Below are positions 39,777-48,147 of a DNA stretch of 64,000 bases, piece after piece; position 1 is the stretch's first letter, and every line of letters begins with the position of its first letter. A program made the position numbers and the translations under genes. The notes beneath the pieces are model-generated. The model saw nothing but the letters and a program-made list of their open reading frames with translations, was not told the DNA's origin and did no database searches. The DNA is taken from NCBI RefSeq assembly GCF_007004625.1, contig NZ_VIFV01000014.1, positions 1-64,000 of the forward strand. The letters run 5' to 3'. Source of the DNA: Planococcus salinarum (lineage in GTDB: Bacteria > Bacillota > Bacilli > Bacillales_A > Planococcaceae).

Positions 39777-40523
39777 ATGAGAGTTTCACCACCAAAGCCA
39801 TTTTTCTTCAAGGCGGGACCGCGAGCGGTTCTGTTGCTGCATGGGTTTACCGGCAACTCCGCTGATGTGCGGATGCTGGGGCGCTTTCTGGAGAAGAAGG
39901 GCTACACTTCACTCGCACCGCATTTGGAAGGCCACGGCGTCGATCCAGAACAGCTGGTTGAAAGCGGACCGGAGGGCTGGTGGCGAGATGTAGAACAGGC
40001 TTATCAGAAGCTGAAAGATGAAGGGTATACGGAAATCGCAATCGGCGGATTATCGCTCGGCGGCGTATTATCTTTGAAAGCAGGGTATACATTTCCTGTG
40101 AAGGGCGTCGTGACGATGTGTTCGCCGATGATCATGAAATCGACCGATCTGTTGTTCGAAGGTGTCATTCATTATGCCCGCAATTATAAAAAGCTTGAAG
40201 GAAAAGAAGACGATGTTATAGAAGAAGAAATAAAGGACCTTCGGGAACATGGCATGCCGTCACTCTCAGACCTGCGTGAATTGGTGCAGGACGTACGGGA
40301 GCATGCGGATCATGTGTATGCCCCGACATTCGTCGTGCAGGGTTCTCTGGATAATGTCATCGATACGAATTCCGCGAATATTATTTATGATACTGTGGAA
40401 TCGTTTGATAAAAGGATTAAATGGTACGAAAAATCAGGGCATGTAATCACCCTTGATAAAGAAAAAGAACAATTGCATGAAGATGTATTGGAATTTCTCG
40501 AATCGCTCGATTGGAGCGTGTGA
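39777..40523 (+). CDS. Carboxylesterase (Est30/YvaK-type alpha/beta hydrolase)
   Basis: The 248-residue cytoplasmic alpha/beta hydrolase resembles Geobacillus Est30 and B. subtilis YvaK, which cleave short- to medium-chain esters. The oxyanion HGFTGN, nucleophile elbow GGLSLGG with Ser93, acid in GSLDNVI and catalytic His in SGHVITLD are all present. The ATG at 39777 follows GGAGGG. The gene sits between secG and rnr exactly as yvaK does in B. subtilis. Confidence 0.92.
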   Translation: MRVSPPKPFFFKAGPRAVLLLHGFTGNSADVRMLGRFLEKKGYTSLAPHLEGHGVDPEQLVESGPEGWWRDVEQAYQKLKDEGYTEIAIGGLSLGGVLSLKAGYTFPVKGVVTMCSPMIMKSTDLLFEGVIHYARNYKKLEGKEDDVIEEEIKDLREHGMPSLSDLRELVQDVREHADHVYAPTFVVQGSLDNVIDTNSANIIYDTVESFDKRIKWYEKSGHVITLDKEKEQLHEDVLEFLESLDWSV

Positions 40524-40546
40524 GATTGCCAGAAGGAGGAATTGAA

Positions 40547-42868
40547 ATGAGTAATAATGAGATATCGTTGGATCAGCGCTTACTGTCGTTTATGAGGGAA
40601 GATGCATACAAACCTTTGACGGTTCAGGAAATCGAAGAACAATTCGGTTTTGAAGATGCTGATGAATTTAAAGAATTGGTGAAGACTTTAGTTAAATTGG
40701 AAGAAAAAGGATTGCTGGTGCGTTCGCGTGCCAACCGCTACGGAGTGCCGGAGCGTATGAACCTGATGAGCGGCAAGTTTATCGGCCATCCGCGCGGTTT
40801 TGGATTTGTGGCATACGATGAACCGGGACATGATGATATCTTCATCCCTCCGACGGAAGTGAACGGCGCCATTAATGGAGATAAAGTAATGGTGAGGATT
40901 GCAGAATCATCCGGCGGCGACCGCCGTGAAGGTGCTATCATCCGTATTCTCGAACGCGGTACGACACAGGTTGTCGGCACGTTCCAGGACAACCGCGGCT
41001 TTGGCTTTGTCGTTTCCGATGATAAAAAGATGAACATGGATATTTTTATTGCCAAAGATGATACGCTCGGCGCGATTGACGGCCATAAAGTGGTAGTGGA
41101 AATTACCGGATGGCCGGAGGGCCGCAAGTCGGCAACCGGTATGGTCAAGCAGATTCTGGGGCATAAAAACGACCCAGGCGTCGATATTCTGTCGATCATC
41201 CATAAATACGGCATTGAAATCGAATTTCCGCAGACCGTGCTTGATGAAGCAAATGCGGTTCCGGAAGAAATTGAAGCGAAGGATCTGGATAACAGAAGGG
41301 ATCTCCGCGAGGAACAGATTGTTACCATTGATGGAGCGGATGCAAAAGATCTGGACGATGCTGTTCAGGTGTTGAAACTGGAAGACGGCACCTATAAACT
41401 CGGCGTCCACATTGCAGATGTTAGCCATTATGTTACGGAAGGATCGGAAATGGACCGGGAAGCGTACGACCGTGCGACAAGCGTTTATTTGACGGACCGC
41501 GTTATTCCGATGATTCCACACCGTCTGTCGAACGGGATCTGTTCTTTGAATCCACAGGTAGATCGTTTGACGCTATCCTGTGAAATGATTTTCAACGACC
41601 AGGGGGAAGTCATCTCGCATGAAATTTTCCAGAGCGTGATACGGACTTCCGCCCGTATGACTTATACAGACGTGTATGAAATTTTGGAACAGGACAATCA
41701 GGCACTGAAAGAGCAATACAGTGAACTTGTACCCATGTTCGAATTGATGAAGGACCTTGCAGATATTCTGCGCAATAAACGCATGCGCCGCGGCGCCATT
41801 GACTTTGATTTCAAGGAATCGAAAGTCCTGGTGGATGAAGAGGGAACTCCCACAGATGTGGTCGTCCGGGAACGGACAGTTTCTGAGCGGCTGATCGAGG
41901 AATTCATGCTGGCGGCCAACGAGACTATTGCTGAACATTTCCATCACATGGAAGTGCCGGCGCTTTATCGCATACACGAAGATCCGAAACCGGAAAAACT
42001 GCAGCGATTCTTTGAATTCGTCACAAATTTTGGTATCGTGGTGAAAGGAACCGGCAGCCAGGTTCATCCGCGGGCATTGCAGGAAATCGTGGAATCGGTG
42101 GCCGGCAAACCGGAAGAGCCGGTTGTTTCAACAATGATGCTGCGCTCCATGCAGCAGGCGAAATATTCTTCTGAAAGCCTGGGGCATTTCGGGCTGTCGA
42201 CTGAATTCTATACCCACTTCACGTCACCGATACGTCGTTATCCAGATTTGATTATCCACCGGTTAATCCGCACGTATCTGATTGAAAAAGATCTTTCCGA
42301 AGCGACGTTGAGACATTGGGACGCCAACATGGACGATATTGCAACCCACACATCTGAACGCGAAAGACGTGCAGTGGAAGCGGAACGCGACACGGATGCA
42401 TTGAAGAAAACGCAATTCATGGCAGATAAGATCGGCGAAGAATTTACAGGAATCATCTCTTCGGTCACTAATTTCGGTTTGTTTGTGGAATTGCCGAACA
42501 CGATTGAAGGCCTTGTCCATGTTTCCAACATGACCGATGATTTCTACCGTTTCGACGACCGCCAGATGATGATGATCGGCGAACGCAGCAACCGCCAGTT
42601 CCGTATCGGCGACGAAGTGGAAATCAAAGTCATCGGTGTGAAACCGGAAGAATCGGCAATTGATTTTGAAATAGTCGGCATGACGCAGAATGTGCGCCGT
42701 ACCCGTAAAGACGCACCAAAAGTCATCAGCGCTGCAAAAAAAGACAGCGGCGGCAAAGTGGGACGCGACGGCAAAAAGAAAGACGGCGGCGGACCAACAC
42801 GCAAAGGGAAGAATCCAAAGAAGAAGTTTTATGAAGGCGCTGCTAAGAAAACAAAGCGCAAAAAGTAA
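40547..42868 (+). CDS. rnr: Ribonuclease R
   Basis: RNase R is a processive 3'-5' exonuclease that degrades structured RNA and, with tmRNA-SmpB, non-stop mRNA. The 773 residues show an N-terminal winged helix, two cold-shock domains ([25 protein letters not shown]), the RNB catalytic block with [14 protein letters not shown], an S1 domain ([17 protein letters not shown]) and a lysine-rich tail. The ATG at 40547 follows AAGGAGG. It is clustered with smpB and ssrA, its partners in ribosome rescue. Confidence 0.97.
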   Translation: MSNNEISLDQRLLSFMREDAYKPLTVQEIEEQFGFEDADEFKELVKTLVKLEEKGLLVRSRANRYGVPERMNLMSGKFIGHPRGFGFVAYDEPGHDDIFIPPTEVNGAINGDKVMVRIAESSGGDRREGAIIRILERGTTQVVGTFQDNRGFGFVVSDDKKMNMDIFIAKDDTLGAIDGHKVVVEITGWPEGRKSATGMVKQILGHKNDPGVDILSIIHKYGIEIEFPQTVLDEANAVPEEIEAKDLDNRRDLREEQIVTIDGADAKDLDDAVQVLKLEDGTYKLGVHIADVSHYVTEGSEMDREAYDRATSVYLTDRVIPMIPHRLSNGICSLNPQVDRLTLSCEMIFNDQGEVISHEIFQSVIRTSARMTYTDVYEILEQDNQALKEQYSELVPMFELMKDLADILRNKRMRRGAIDFDFKESKVLVDEEGTPTDVVVRERTVSERLIEEFMLAANETIAEHFHHMEVPALYRIHEDPKPEKLQRFFEFVTNFGIVVKGTGSQVHPRALQEIVESVAGKPEEPVVSTMMLRSMQQAKYSSESLGHFGLSTEFYTHFTSPIRRYPDLIIHRLIRTYLIEKDLSEATLRHWDANMDDIATHTSERERRAVEAERDTDALKKTQFMADKIGEEFTGIISSVTNFGLFVELPNTIEGLVHVSNMTDDFYRFDDRQMMMIGERSNRQFRIGDEVEIKVIGVKPEESAIDFEIVGMTQNVRRTRKDAPKVISAAKKDSGGKVGRDGKKKDGGGPTRKGKNPKKKFYEGAAKKTKRKK

Positions 42869-42920
42869 TGAGCAGGGGGCGGCTCCGGCCGCTCCTTTCA
42901 ACTAATATGAGGTGGAATAG

Positions 42921-43385
42921 ATGGCAAAAGGATCAGGCAAGGTAATTGCCCAGAACAAAAAAGCCGGTTTTGATTACTTTATTGAAGAAACAATGGAAGC
43001 AGGCATTGTGCTTCAGGGCACAGAAATTAAATCTGCCCGGAACGGCAAAGTGCAATTGAAAGATGCATTCGTCCGCATCCGAAACGGTGAAGCATGGATT
43101 TCCAACATGCATATCAGCCCTTATGACCAAGGAAATATCTTTAATCACGATCCAACACGTTCACGCAAATTGCTGCTGCATAAAAAGCAGATCCGGGAGC
43201 TCGAGTCTCACACAAAAGAACAGGGAGTTACGATTGTTCCGTTGAAGATGTACTTGAAGGATGGTTTCGCCAAAGTGCTGATCGGTGTCGGTAAAGGGAA
43301 GAAGAACTACGATAAGCGCGAAGATCTGAAGAGAAAAGACGCCAAGCGGGAAATTGACCGTGCGATGAAAGAACGCAGTCGTTAA
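42921..43385 (+). CDS. smpB: SsrA-binding protein
   Basis: SmpB binds the tRNA-like part of tmRNA and brings it to stalled ribosomes. The 154 residues have [20 protein letters not shown], the signature [18 protein letters not shown], and the basic C-terminal tail [20 protein letters not shown] that reads the empty mRNA channel. AGGTGG precedes the ATG. It is next to ssrA. Confidence 0.98.
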   Translation: MAKGSGKVIAQNKKAGFDYFIEETMEAGIVLQGTEIKSARNGKVQLKDAFVRIRNGEAWISNMHISPYDQGNIFNHDPTRSRKLLLHKKQIRELESHTKEQGVTIVPLKMYLKDGFAKVLIGVGKGKKNYDKREDLKRKDAKREIDRAMKERSR

Positions 43386-43387
43386 GC

Positions 43388-43416
43388 TTGAAGTCTGACC
43401 ATCTTTGTCTTATAAT
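43388..43416 (+). promoter_or_regulatory. ssrA promoter
   Basis: TTGAAG, a 17-nt spacer and consensus TATAAT lie about 56 bp upstream of the mature 5' end, implying a processed leader. Confidence 0.8.
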
Positions 43417-43472
43417 TGGTTTATAACACAAGCACGCTAGAGTCATACTCTTCCCGTGTCTTCTTATAATGA

Positions 43473-43823
43473 GGGGACGTTACGGATTCGACAGGGATGA
43501 TCAGGGCTTGGGTTGCGCGTCGGAGGATCGGCTTCGTCACCAACGTAACTATAACAACTGGCAAAACAAACCAAAACCTAGCATTCGCAGCGTAAGCTCG
43601 GATCTGCTCTATGTATCCATCGCCCATGTGGCTATGTAGAGCTCAACTTTAGTGGGATACGACAGACAGCGCCACTTGAACTGTCTGTAAGAGATTCTCA
43701 AGTTAGTGCCCGGGACGCCCGCTTATTGGCAGATCGGTGCATGAAACTCTAATAAGTAAGCTACACGCGTAGATGCTCAAGTAGCTGAGTTTCTGGACGC
43801 GGGTTCGACTCCCGCCGTCTCCA
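43473..43823 (+). ncRNA. ssrA: Transfer-messenger RNA
   Basis: This one-piece tmRNA begins GGGGACGTTACGGATTCGAC and ends in the T arm GCGGGTTCGACTCCCGC with acceptor CGTCTCC, complementary to GGGGACG. The tag reading frame runs 43560-43595 and encodes GKTNQNLAFAA then TAA, so the degradation tag is Ala-GKTNQNLAFAA, shorter than the B. subtilis tag and ending in the protease-directing AFAA. The 3' CCA is not encoded. The last 75 nt are part of the 95-bp repeat that bounds the integrated island. Confidence 0.96.
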
Positions 43824-43843
43824 TAGATTTTATGGAGCTACAT
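43749..43843 (+). repeat. attL: 95-bp direct repeat at the ssrA 3' end
   Basis: Identical over 95 bp to 53640-53734. It comprises the last 75 nt of ssrA plus 20 bp beyond. Sequence identity ends abruptly on both sides, the pattern left by site-specific integration into a tRNA-like gene. Confidence 0.95.
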
Positions 43844-43871
43844 TCAGTGGTATCAAGGTTTTAAGGAAGTT

Positions 43872-43917
43872 AGGGATATTGTACGGGAGTTAAACTCCTT
43901 TGCAATATCCCTATTTT
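43872..43917 (+). terminator. Element-borne replacement terminator for ssrA
   Basis: AGGGATATTG / CAATATCCCT with an inner GGAGTT/AACTCC stem and an ATTTTC tail. It lies just inside attL, while the native-looking ssrA terminator was carried to 53738. Confidence 0.8.
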
Positions 43918-43982
43918 CATGCCTGAACATAATTGGGGACTCAGTTCGATAACTTCTAATTCATAGATTAGGAGGAATTGTT

Positions 43983-44957
43983 ATGTCTAATGGAAGAAAA
44001 CATGGTATGTTCGCAGCAAATATGGAAACCGTAAGAAGATCAACAAAAGTAGATGATAAAGATAAAGAAGGTATGCAAATTGTTGATGCACTGGAAATAG
44101 TGTTTCAACAAATGCAAGTAGCAGGAAACCGAGAACGCACTATTGAAAGCTATCGTTATATTTTCAAGCAGTTTGTAGAATATAATGAATTAAAATATGT
44201 GGAAGATATTACTATAGATACGATATATAACTACCTGAGTTCATTACAAGTAACGCAGCAAACAAAACTAATAAGATTGAAGTCTATCAAGGCGGTATTG
44301 AGCAAGTTTTACAATAATGGATGGTTCAAGAAAAAGTTTTGGAGTTCAGTTCATATTAAGATTGATAAGCAAGTTAAGAAAGGTACTAATGAAGATGACG
44401 TTGATACCTTACTTAGTTTAATTGATCAGACAACTTTTGTTGGTTTTAGAGATAGCGTTGCTATTCTCACAATGTACAGCACGGGTATTCGTATTCGAAC
44501 ACTCGGGGAGTTAAAAGAAAATCATATTGACTTTAATAATTTGACTCTTAATTTAGATGGATCTACTCTCAAAAATCATCAATTTCTTAAGTTACCAATT
44601 TCTCAAGATCTTGCAAAGATGTTTAAAGATTTAATTCATTTGAATGATAATATTAGACCGTATTACGGCCGAGAAAACAAAAATATTTTTATTACACAGA
44701 ACGGCTTGCCTATGAACACAAGTAAATCATCAAATTGTGCAATTTCTAAGCAACTAAATAAATACTCTAAGAGATTTGGAATTGAAAATATTAATGCACA
44801 TGCTATCCGTAGGGGGTATGCAAAAAATCTACTAAACAAGGGAGCGAACATAGCTCTAATAAGTAAAGCTTTAGGGCATTCCGATTTAGCTATAACAACA
44901 AAATATTTACATTTAGATATTGATGAAGTCGTAAGTAGCTTACGGAATTATTGTTAA
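43983..44957 (+). CDS. Tyrosine recombinase / integrase
   Basis: This 324-residue site-specific recombinase has an N-terminal SAM-like core-binding domain (about 35-125) and a C-terminal catalytic domain. The catalytic residues are readable: Arg170 in STGIRIRTLGEL, His273 and Arg276 in HAIRRGYA, His299 in LGHSDLAI and Tyr308 in TTKYLH. AGGAGGAATTGTT precedes the ATG. Directly next to attL, it presumably integrates the element at ssrA and excises it; a separate excisionase gene is not evident. Confidence 0.95.
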   Translation: MSNGRKHGMFAANMETVRRSTKVDDKDKEGMQIVDALEIVFQQMQVAGNRERTIESYRYIFKQFVEYNELKYVEDITIDTIYNYLSSLQVTQQTKLIRLKSIKAVLSKFYNNGWFKKKFWSSVHIKIDKQVKKGTNEDDVDTLLSLIDQTTFVGFRDSVAILTMYSTGIRIRTLGELKENHIDFNNLTLNLDGSTLKNHQFLKLPISQDLAKMFKDLIHLNDNIRPYYGRENKNIFITQNGLPMNTSKSSNCAISKQLNKYSKRFGIENINAHAIRRGYAKNLLNKGANIALISKALGHSDLAITTKYLHLDIDEVVSSLRNYC

Positions 44958-45285
44958 CATTATCAGTTGAAATCTTTTATTCAAAGATCTACTCTAAATT
45001 TTAAATAGGCATAGAGAGGGGGGTGAATCCGACATATTTAGCCCGCCTTTCAATGCGCAGTTACCGAGGTGCGTTCATCCACACTACATTAAGTACTATT
45101 TTTTCCGATACGAAAAGGATAAAGATAACTTTTTCTTCTATTGAAAAGTTAATTACCTTTGAATTTCTCTTGTTATTTACGAGAAAGAATCAATACTTGT
45201 GATTTTAAGTCATTAACAGCAAAGCGTTTTTGAAAATAAGTTGTCTTTGTGTTAAGAAATAGGTATTTGGTATATAAAAATGCTA

Positions 45286-45314
45286 TTGTCTAATGTTTCC
45301 TAAAGTGATAATAT
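45286..45314 (+). promoter_or_regulatory. Promoter of the island regulatory RNA
   Basis: TTGTCT, a 17-nt spacer and TAATAT; transcription would begin near 45321, 31 nt before the outer stem of the RNA. Confidence 0.65.
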
Positions 45315-45320
45315 TAAATA

Positions 45321-45499
45321 AATAATTTTATTTGAACGCTTAATTATGATAGGAGAGAATTAAATGCTACCGCCTCATTTGGGGGCATGCTTGTTTCCAT
45401 ATTTTTGTATTAATATTTAACGGCTTATTTATGTCTGTTAATTGCAAAGGGACAAGTGTGCATTCAAACGGGGGGAGTGTTTAATTCTCTCCTTTTTTT
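45321..45499 (+). ncRNA. Candidate structured regulatory RNA / leader with terminator
   Basis: GGAGAGAATTAAA (45352-45364) is perfectly complementary over 13 bp to TTTAATTCTCTCC (45480-45492), which is followed at once by T7. Inside, GCATGCTTGTTTC (45385-45397) pairs with GGGACAAGTGTGC (45449-45461) over 13 positions counting G-U pairs, and TTAACGG pairs with CTGTTAA around a short loop. The 5' outer arm contains the ribosome binding site of the 18-codon frame at 45364. The 3' arm would hide that site and finish a terminator. It may act as an attenuator for the HNH gene or as a self-silenced small-peptide mRNA. The rest of 44958-45606 shows no gene. Confidence 0.6.
45364..45420 (+). CDS. 18-codon reading frame inside the structured RNA
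   Basis: ATG at 45364 lies 6 nt past AGGAGAG and opens a frame coding for MLPPHLGACLFPYFCINI then TAA. The peptide is hydrophobic with three prolines and two cysteines. Its start and ribosome site lie in the 5' arm of the 13-bp outer stem. It could be a leader peptide controlling the downstream terminator or a type I toxin-like peptide; I cannot tell which, and chance is possible for so short a frame. Confidence 0.4.
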   Translation: MLPPHLGACLFPYFCINI

Positions 45500-45606
45500 G
45501 CGTGGTTTAACATTCGGGTAGCAATAAATTTAAATATAGAAAGAGAGGAAAGAGTAGAAAGATTATATATGTGTGAGAGAGAGGGTTTAATCCCTGCTCG
45601 AAAAGT

Positions 45607-46107
45607 ATGTTGAAAACATGCAGTAAGTGTAAAAAAAGTAAAACAGAGGATCTGTTTAGCAAGGACAGAAGTAAAACCGATGGATTAACTAGTGCTTGCA
45701 GGGAGTGTAACAATAACCGAGAAAAGAAAAGGCGCGCTAACGGCGGTGACTTTACAAGTGACCAAAAGCAAGCAACTTTTAAGAAATACGGACACTACTG
45801 CCAAATCTGTAAAAGTACTACCAACTTACAGGTAGACCATAAGTTACCACAATACATCTGTCGTCCTAATACCGGAAGTATCGAAGACAATGCTTGGATA
45901 TTATGTAAGGCATGTAATGTGGCTAAAGGGATTAAGATCTTAATAGAGGTCTTAAAGGGGATGCCAAGGAAAACTTTGGGACCAATGCTTTTGGAAAAGT
46001 ATTCTTCGCAGATAAAAGAAGGTCTTTTTGATAAAGTAATTACCTCCATTGGCAATGCTCATTTTACTGAAGTCAAACTAAAGTGTCTTGACCAATCATC
46101 TATCTAA
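45607..46107 (+). CDS. HNH endonuclease
   Basis: The 166-residue protein has an N-terminal zinc-binding Cys cluster (CSKCKKSKTEDLF ... CRECNNNREKKRR) common in phage-type HNH proteins. A core HNH module follows: CQICKSTTNLQVDHKLP with the catalytic His in DHKLP, then WILCKACNVAKG completing the CxxC zinc pair. Such nucleases in phages and islands act in DNA packaging, homing or defence. The ATG at 45607 lacks a clear ribosome binding site, which is unusual for this window. It lies 107 bp past the terminator of the structured RNA. Confidence 0.85.
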   Translation: MLKTCSKCKKSKTEDLFSKDRSKTDGLTSACRECNNNREKKRRANGGDFTSDQKQATFKKYGHYCQICKSTTNLQVDHKLPQYICRPNTGSIEDNAWILCKACNVAKGIKILIEVLKGMPRKTLGPMLLEKYSSQIKEGLFDKVITSIGNAHFTEVKLKCLDQSSI

Positions 46108-46136
46108 TCTGTTCTTGCAAATAGGTATCAAAAAAT

Positions 46137-46172
46137 AGGTGTAGTTTACCGTTTTCTAGACAAACTACACCT
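46137..46172 (+). terminator. Hairpin after the HNH gene
   Basis: AGGTGTAGTTT / AAACTACACCT is a perfect 11-bp stem followed by AAATTTTAG. It is a probable terminator with a weak T-run. Confidence 0.6.
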
Positions 46173-46246
46173 AAATTTTAGTATCTATTAATAATACTAC
46201 ACCCTAAAAACAAGTGACCCCTAAACTTGCGATCTTACAGTATTTT

Positions 46247-46305
46247 TCTAGTCATTCTAGTGATTTTCAATAAGGAATAGATAGAAGAATAACAGATAGA
46301 AGAAT
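46247..46305 (+). repeat. Short direct repeats (iteron-like) upstream of the Rep-like gene
   Basis: TCTAGTCATT and TCTAGTGATT are in tandem with a 9-bp period (46247-46265). AGATAGAAGAAT occurs twice with a 15-bp period (46279-46290, 46294-46305), with a degenerate third unit after it. A TATAAT at 46307-46312 follows. The rest of 46108-46417 contains the hairpin above and a CAAAAGG / CCTTTTG stem, but no gene. Confidence 0.55.
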
Positions 46306-46417
46306 TTATAATAGATGAAATGTAGCGGCCAAAAGGTCGGCGATGCCTCCTTTTGAACCGAAAACAATATTTGAATATTACTCAAAATAATTAAAAGAGA
46401 AGAAGGAGAATATAATC

Positions 46418-47179
46418 ATGGAAACAAAAGTAAAAACATCAATACAGCTAGAGAAGGAAGAATCATTTATCAAGCTGTCTAAGTCACTGATAGAAACTAA
46501 ACATTTAGGGAAAAATGGTGAAGTAGACATATATTATTTAGCTGTAATCAAGTCTATGGCTAATAATTTCCAAGGGTTTGCATACACAGGAGTTAATCAT
46601 TTAATGAAATTTCTTGGTATGAGTACTGGACAGAGTTCAACGAAATTAAGAACAAAAGCCTCTTTATTGAGATTACAACAGACGGGACATATAGAAATTT
46701 ATGAAAGTATAAATGGAGAAATGTCTGATGATTTAAAGCATGCTAATAACTATTTCATTAAACCAACTGGTAAAGATGAAGAATTTAACTTTGCTAAAAT
46801 CCATTACAAGGATATACAAAAAATAGTAATGTTGAAAAGTGATTATAAACCCAAAATATTTGCAGTATACCTTAATATGGTTGGTTATATATATTACACC
46901 ATAAGTAATAAACCAATGTCGTATGTCTCTATCGATACTGTGGCAAGGAATACCAAGATAAATCGGAAGTCGGTAATAGACTATCTAAAAGTATTACATG
47001 AAAAGGAGATATTATATTTTGTCCACTTTAAAATAAATAACACAACTGTAAAGAATTATTGTACAAGGTGGATTCACAAGGAATACACTGCAGCATGGGG
47101 AAGTGCAGAAGCTGAGTACCAGTATAAAATTGCTAAAGAGAAGTTTAAAAGTGGGGGCGTAGGAGTATCAGAAGAATAA
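46418..47179 (+). CDS. Winged-helix protein, possible replication initiator
   Basis: I do not recognise a named family with certainty. The 253 residues suggest two winged-helix-like domains: residues about 38-95 (VIKSMANNFQGFAYTGVNHL) and about 145-215 (SIDTVARNTKINRKSVIDYL), the layout of plasmid and phage initiators such as RepA_N- and DnaD-like proteins. Direct repeats just upstream support a DNA-binding initiator or regulator. AGAAGGAGAATATAATC precedes the ATG. If correct, the island could replicate after excision. Confidence 0.55.
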   Translation: METKVKTSIQLEKEESFIKLSKSLIETKHLGKNGEVDIYYLAVIKSMANNFQGFAYTGVNHLMKFLGMSTGQSSTKLRTKASLLRLQQTGHIEIYESINGEMSDDLKHANNYFIKPTGKDEEFNFAKIHYKDIQKIVMLKSDYKPKIFAVYLNMVGYIYYTISNKPMSYVSIDTVARNTKINRKSVIDYLKVLHEKEILYFVHFKINNTTVKNYCTRWIHKEYTAAWGSAEAEYQYKIAKEKFKSGGVGVSEE

Positions 47180-47215
47180 TTCTCTGACTATGACTTTTAC
47201 AATGTTTAATGCAGC

Positions 47216-47246
47216 GTAGTGATTGAAACTGAAATTCAATCACTAC
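47216..47246. repeat. Perfect hairpin between convergent island genes
   Basis: GTAGTGATTGAA / TTCAATCACTAC has 12-bp perfect arms and a 7-nt loop. There is no T-run on either strand. It lies between the Rep-like gene and the minus-strand repressor pair. Confidence 0.65.
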
Positions 47247-47352
47247 AATATCAAAATACAATTTATAGTAATCTTAATAAAATCTATCTTTTATTTGCTC
47301 AAAACCAATTACGGTCAATGTAGGTACAAGACATATTTTCGTAGTTCTTAGT

Positions 47353-47547
47353 TTAAGCATTATTTGTAATATACTTTGAAATGTCTATTGTATCTTCTAA
47401 GTCAAAAAGTTTACTTGCCATTGCAGTATCAATTGATTCCTCTAACTCTTCTCCTCTAAACCCTTCTTCATAAAGTGCTTTATAGACATCATTACAAATT
47501 TTTGATTGGATTTCTTCAGGTAGTAGCCGTATATATGTGTGCTTCAA
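47353..47547 (-). CDS. Small acidic hypothetical protein
   Basis: The 64-residue acidic protein begins KHTYIRLLPEEIQSK after a TTG start at 47547, chosen because GGGGGGAATAATT lies just upstream; a frame reaching 47574 overlaps the preceding gene. It starts two bases after the RHH repressor gene ends and is surely co-transcribed with it. No motif is recognised. A partner or antitoxin-like role with the repressor is possible but only by position. Confidence 0.6.
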   Translation of the reverse strand: MKHTYIRLLPEEIQSKICNDVYKALYEEGFRGEELEESIDTAMASKLFDLEDTIDISKYITNNA

Positions 47548-47549
47548 AA

Positions 47550-47921
47550 TTATTCCCCCCTTTTCATGTACCATTGAGCATTTCCGGAATCTTTAGATGT
47601 TGCAACAATAGGTAACCAGCCGCCTTTTTCTACTTTTCGAATAATCATTCGACCTAATGTTCTTCTTTCTGTGATACCTATATTTGACCACATTTGCTTA
47701 TCATAACAGTCACGAACCCTAAATTCATTATTATCTTTTCTAGTTTTTATTGCACTTTCAAAAATAGCTATAAGTTCTTCAAAGTCAACCAATGTTTCAG
47801 GTTTTTCATTAAATAATAGGTATCTTAAATATTCAGGAATACTAGCGAACCCTTTTTCTAAGGCAAGATCATAGACATTGCTATACTCTGTTTCTGATAA
47901 ATTTAACCGAACAGTTTTCAA
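47550..47921 (-). CDS. Ribbon-helix-helix / DUF1413 transcriptional regulator
   Basis: The 123-residue protein opens with a ribbon-helix-helix-like segment (KTVRLNLSETEYSNVYDLA, followed by SIPEYLRYLLF). It ends with a DUF1413-like domain (MWSNIGITERRTLGRMIIRK ... NAQWYMKRGE). Such proteins are regulators in phages and conjugative elements. Start is TTG at 47921 behind TTGGAGGCG. Its promoter is overlapped by a 34-bp inverted repeat made of GTT/AAC triplets, an ideal RHH operator, so it most likely represses itself. Confidence 0.75.
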   Translation of the reverse strand: MKTVRLNLSETEYSNVYDLALEKGFASIPEYLRYLLFNEKPETLVDFEELIAIFESAIKTRKDNNEFRVRDCYDKQMWSNIGITERRTLGRMIIRKVEKGGWLPIVATSKDSGNAQWYMKRGE

Positions 47922-47937
47922 GTAATCGCCTCCAATT

Positions 47938-47971
47938 TTAGTTGTTGTTGTTAATATACAACAACAACTAA
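47938..47971. promoter_or_regulatory. 34-bp inverted-repeat operator of the RHH repressor
   Basis: TTAGTTGTTGTTGT (47938-47951), centre TAATAT, ACAACAACAACTAA (47958-47971): perfect 14-bp arms built from tandem GTT triplets. It covers the spacer and -10 of the promoter below. Confidence 0.85.
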
Positions 47972-47981
47972 ACAGTGTCAA
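47953..47981 (-). promoter_or_regulatory. Promoter of the RHH repressor operon
   Basis: On the minus strand consensus TTGACA, a 17-nt spacer and TATATT. The inverted repeat occupies the spacer and -10. Confidence 0.85.
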
Positions 47982-48147
47982 TATATTATTAATCCGTTAT
48001 TGAAAGATTCGAATGATTTAGGGGAAGGATTTCTTAATCCACTCTCAATAATAATCTTTGCCATGTGTATTATTGGAACATTTGTTCTGTGATTGGTATT
48101 ATAATGAGAACTAGAATAGTTTAGAAAATCATTTTTAGAGGTGAGAT

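Noticed and set aside
42874-42898. GCGGC/GCCGC hairpin between rnr and smpB as a terminator
   Set aside because: There is no T-run, and smpB lacks an obvious promoter of its own, so the genes are probably co-transcribed.
45352-45499. Retron msr-msd RNA (13-bp inverted ends resemble a1/a2)
   Set aside because: No reverse transcriptase gene is present anywhere in the window.
45321-46107. HEARO/omega-RNA plus IscB-like arrangement (structured RNA before an HNH gene)
   Set aside because: The HNH protein is only 166 residues with no RuvC domain or bridge helix, and the RNA ends in a terminator 107 bp before it, unlike IscB loci.
48046-48075. CAATAATA / TATTATTG inverted repeat upstream of vsr as an operator
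   Set aside because: The arms are short and purely A/T rich in AT-rich DNA, so chance is likely.
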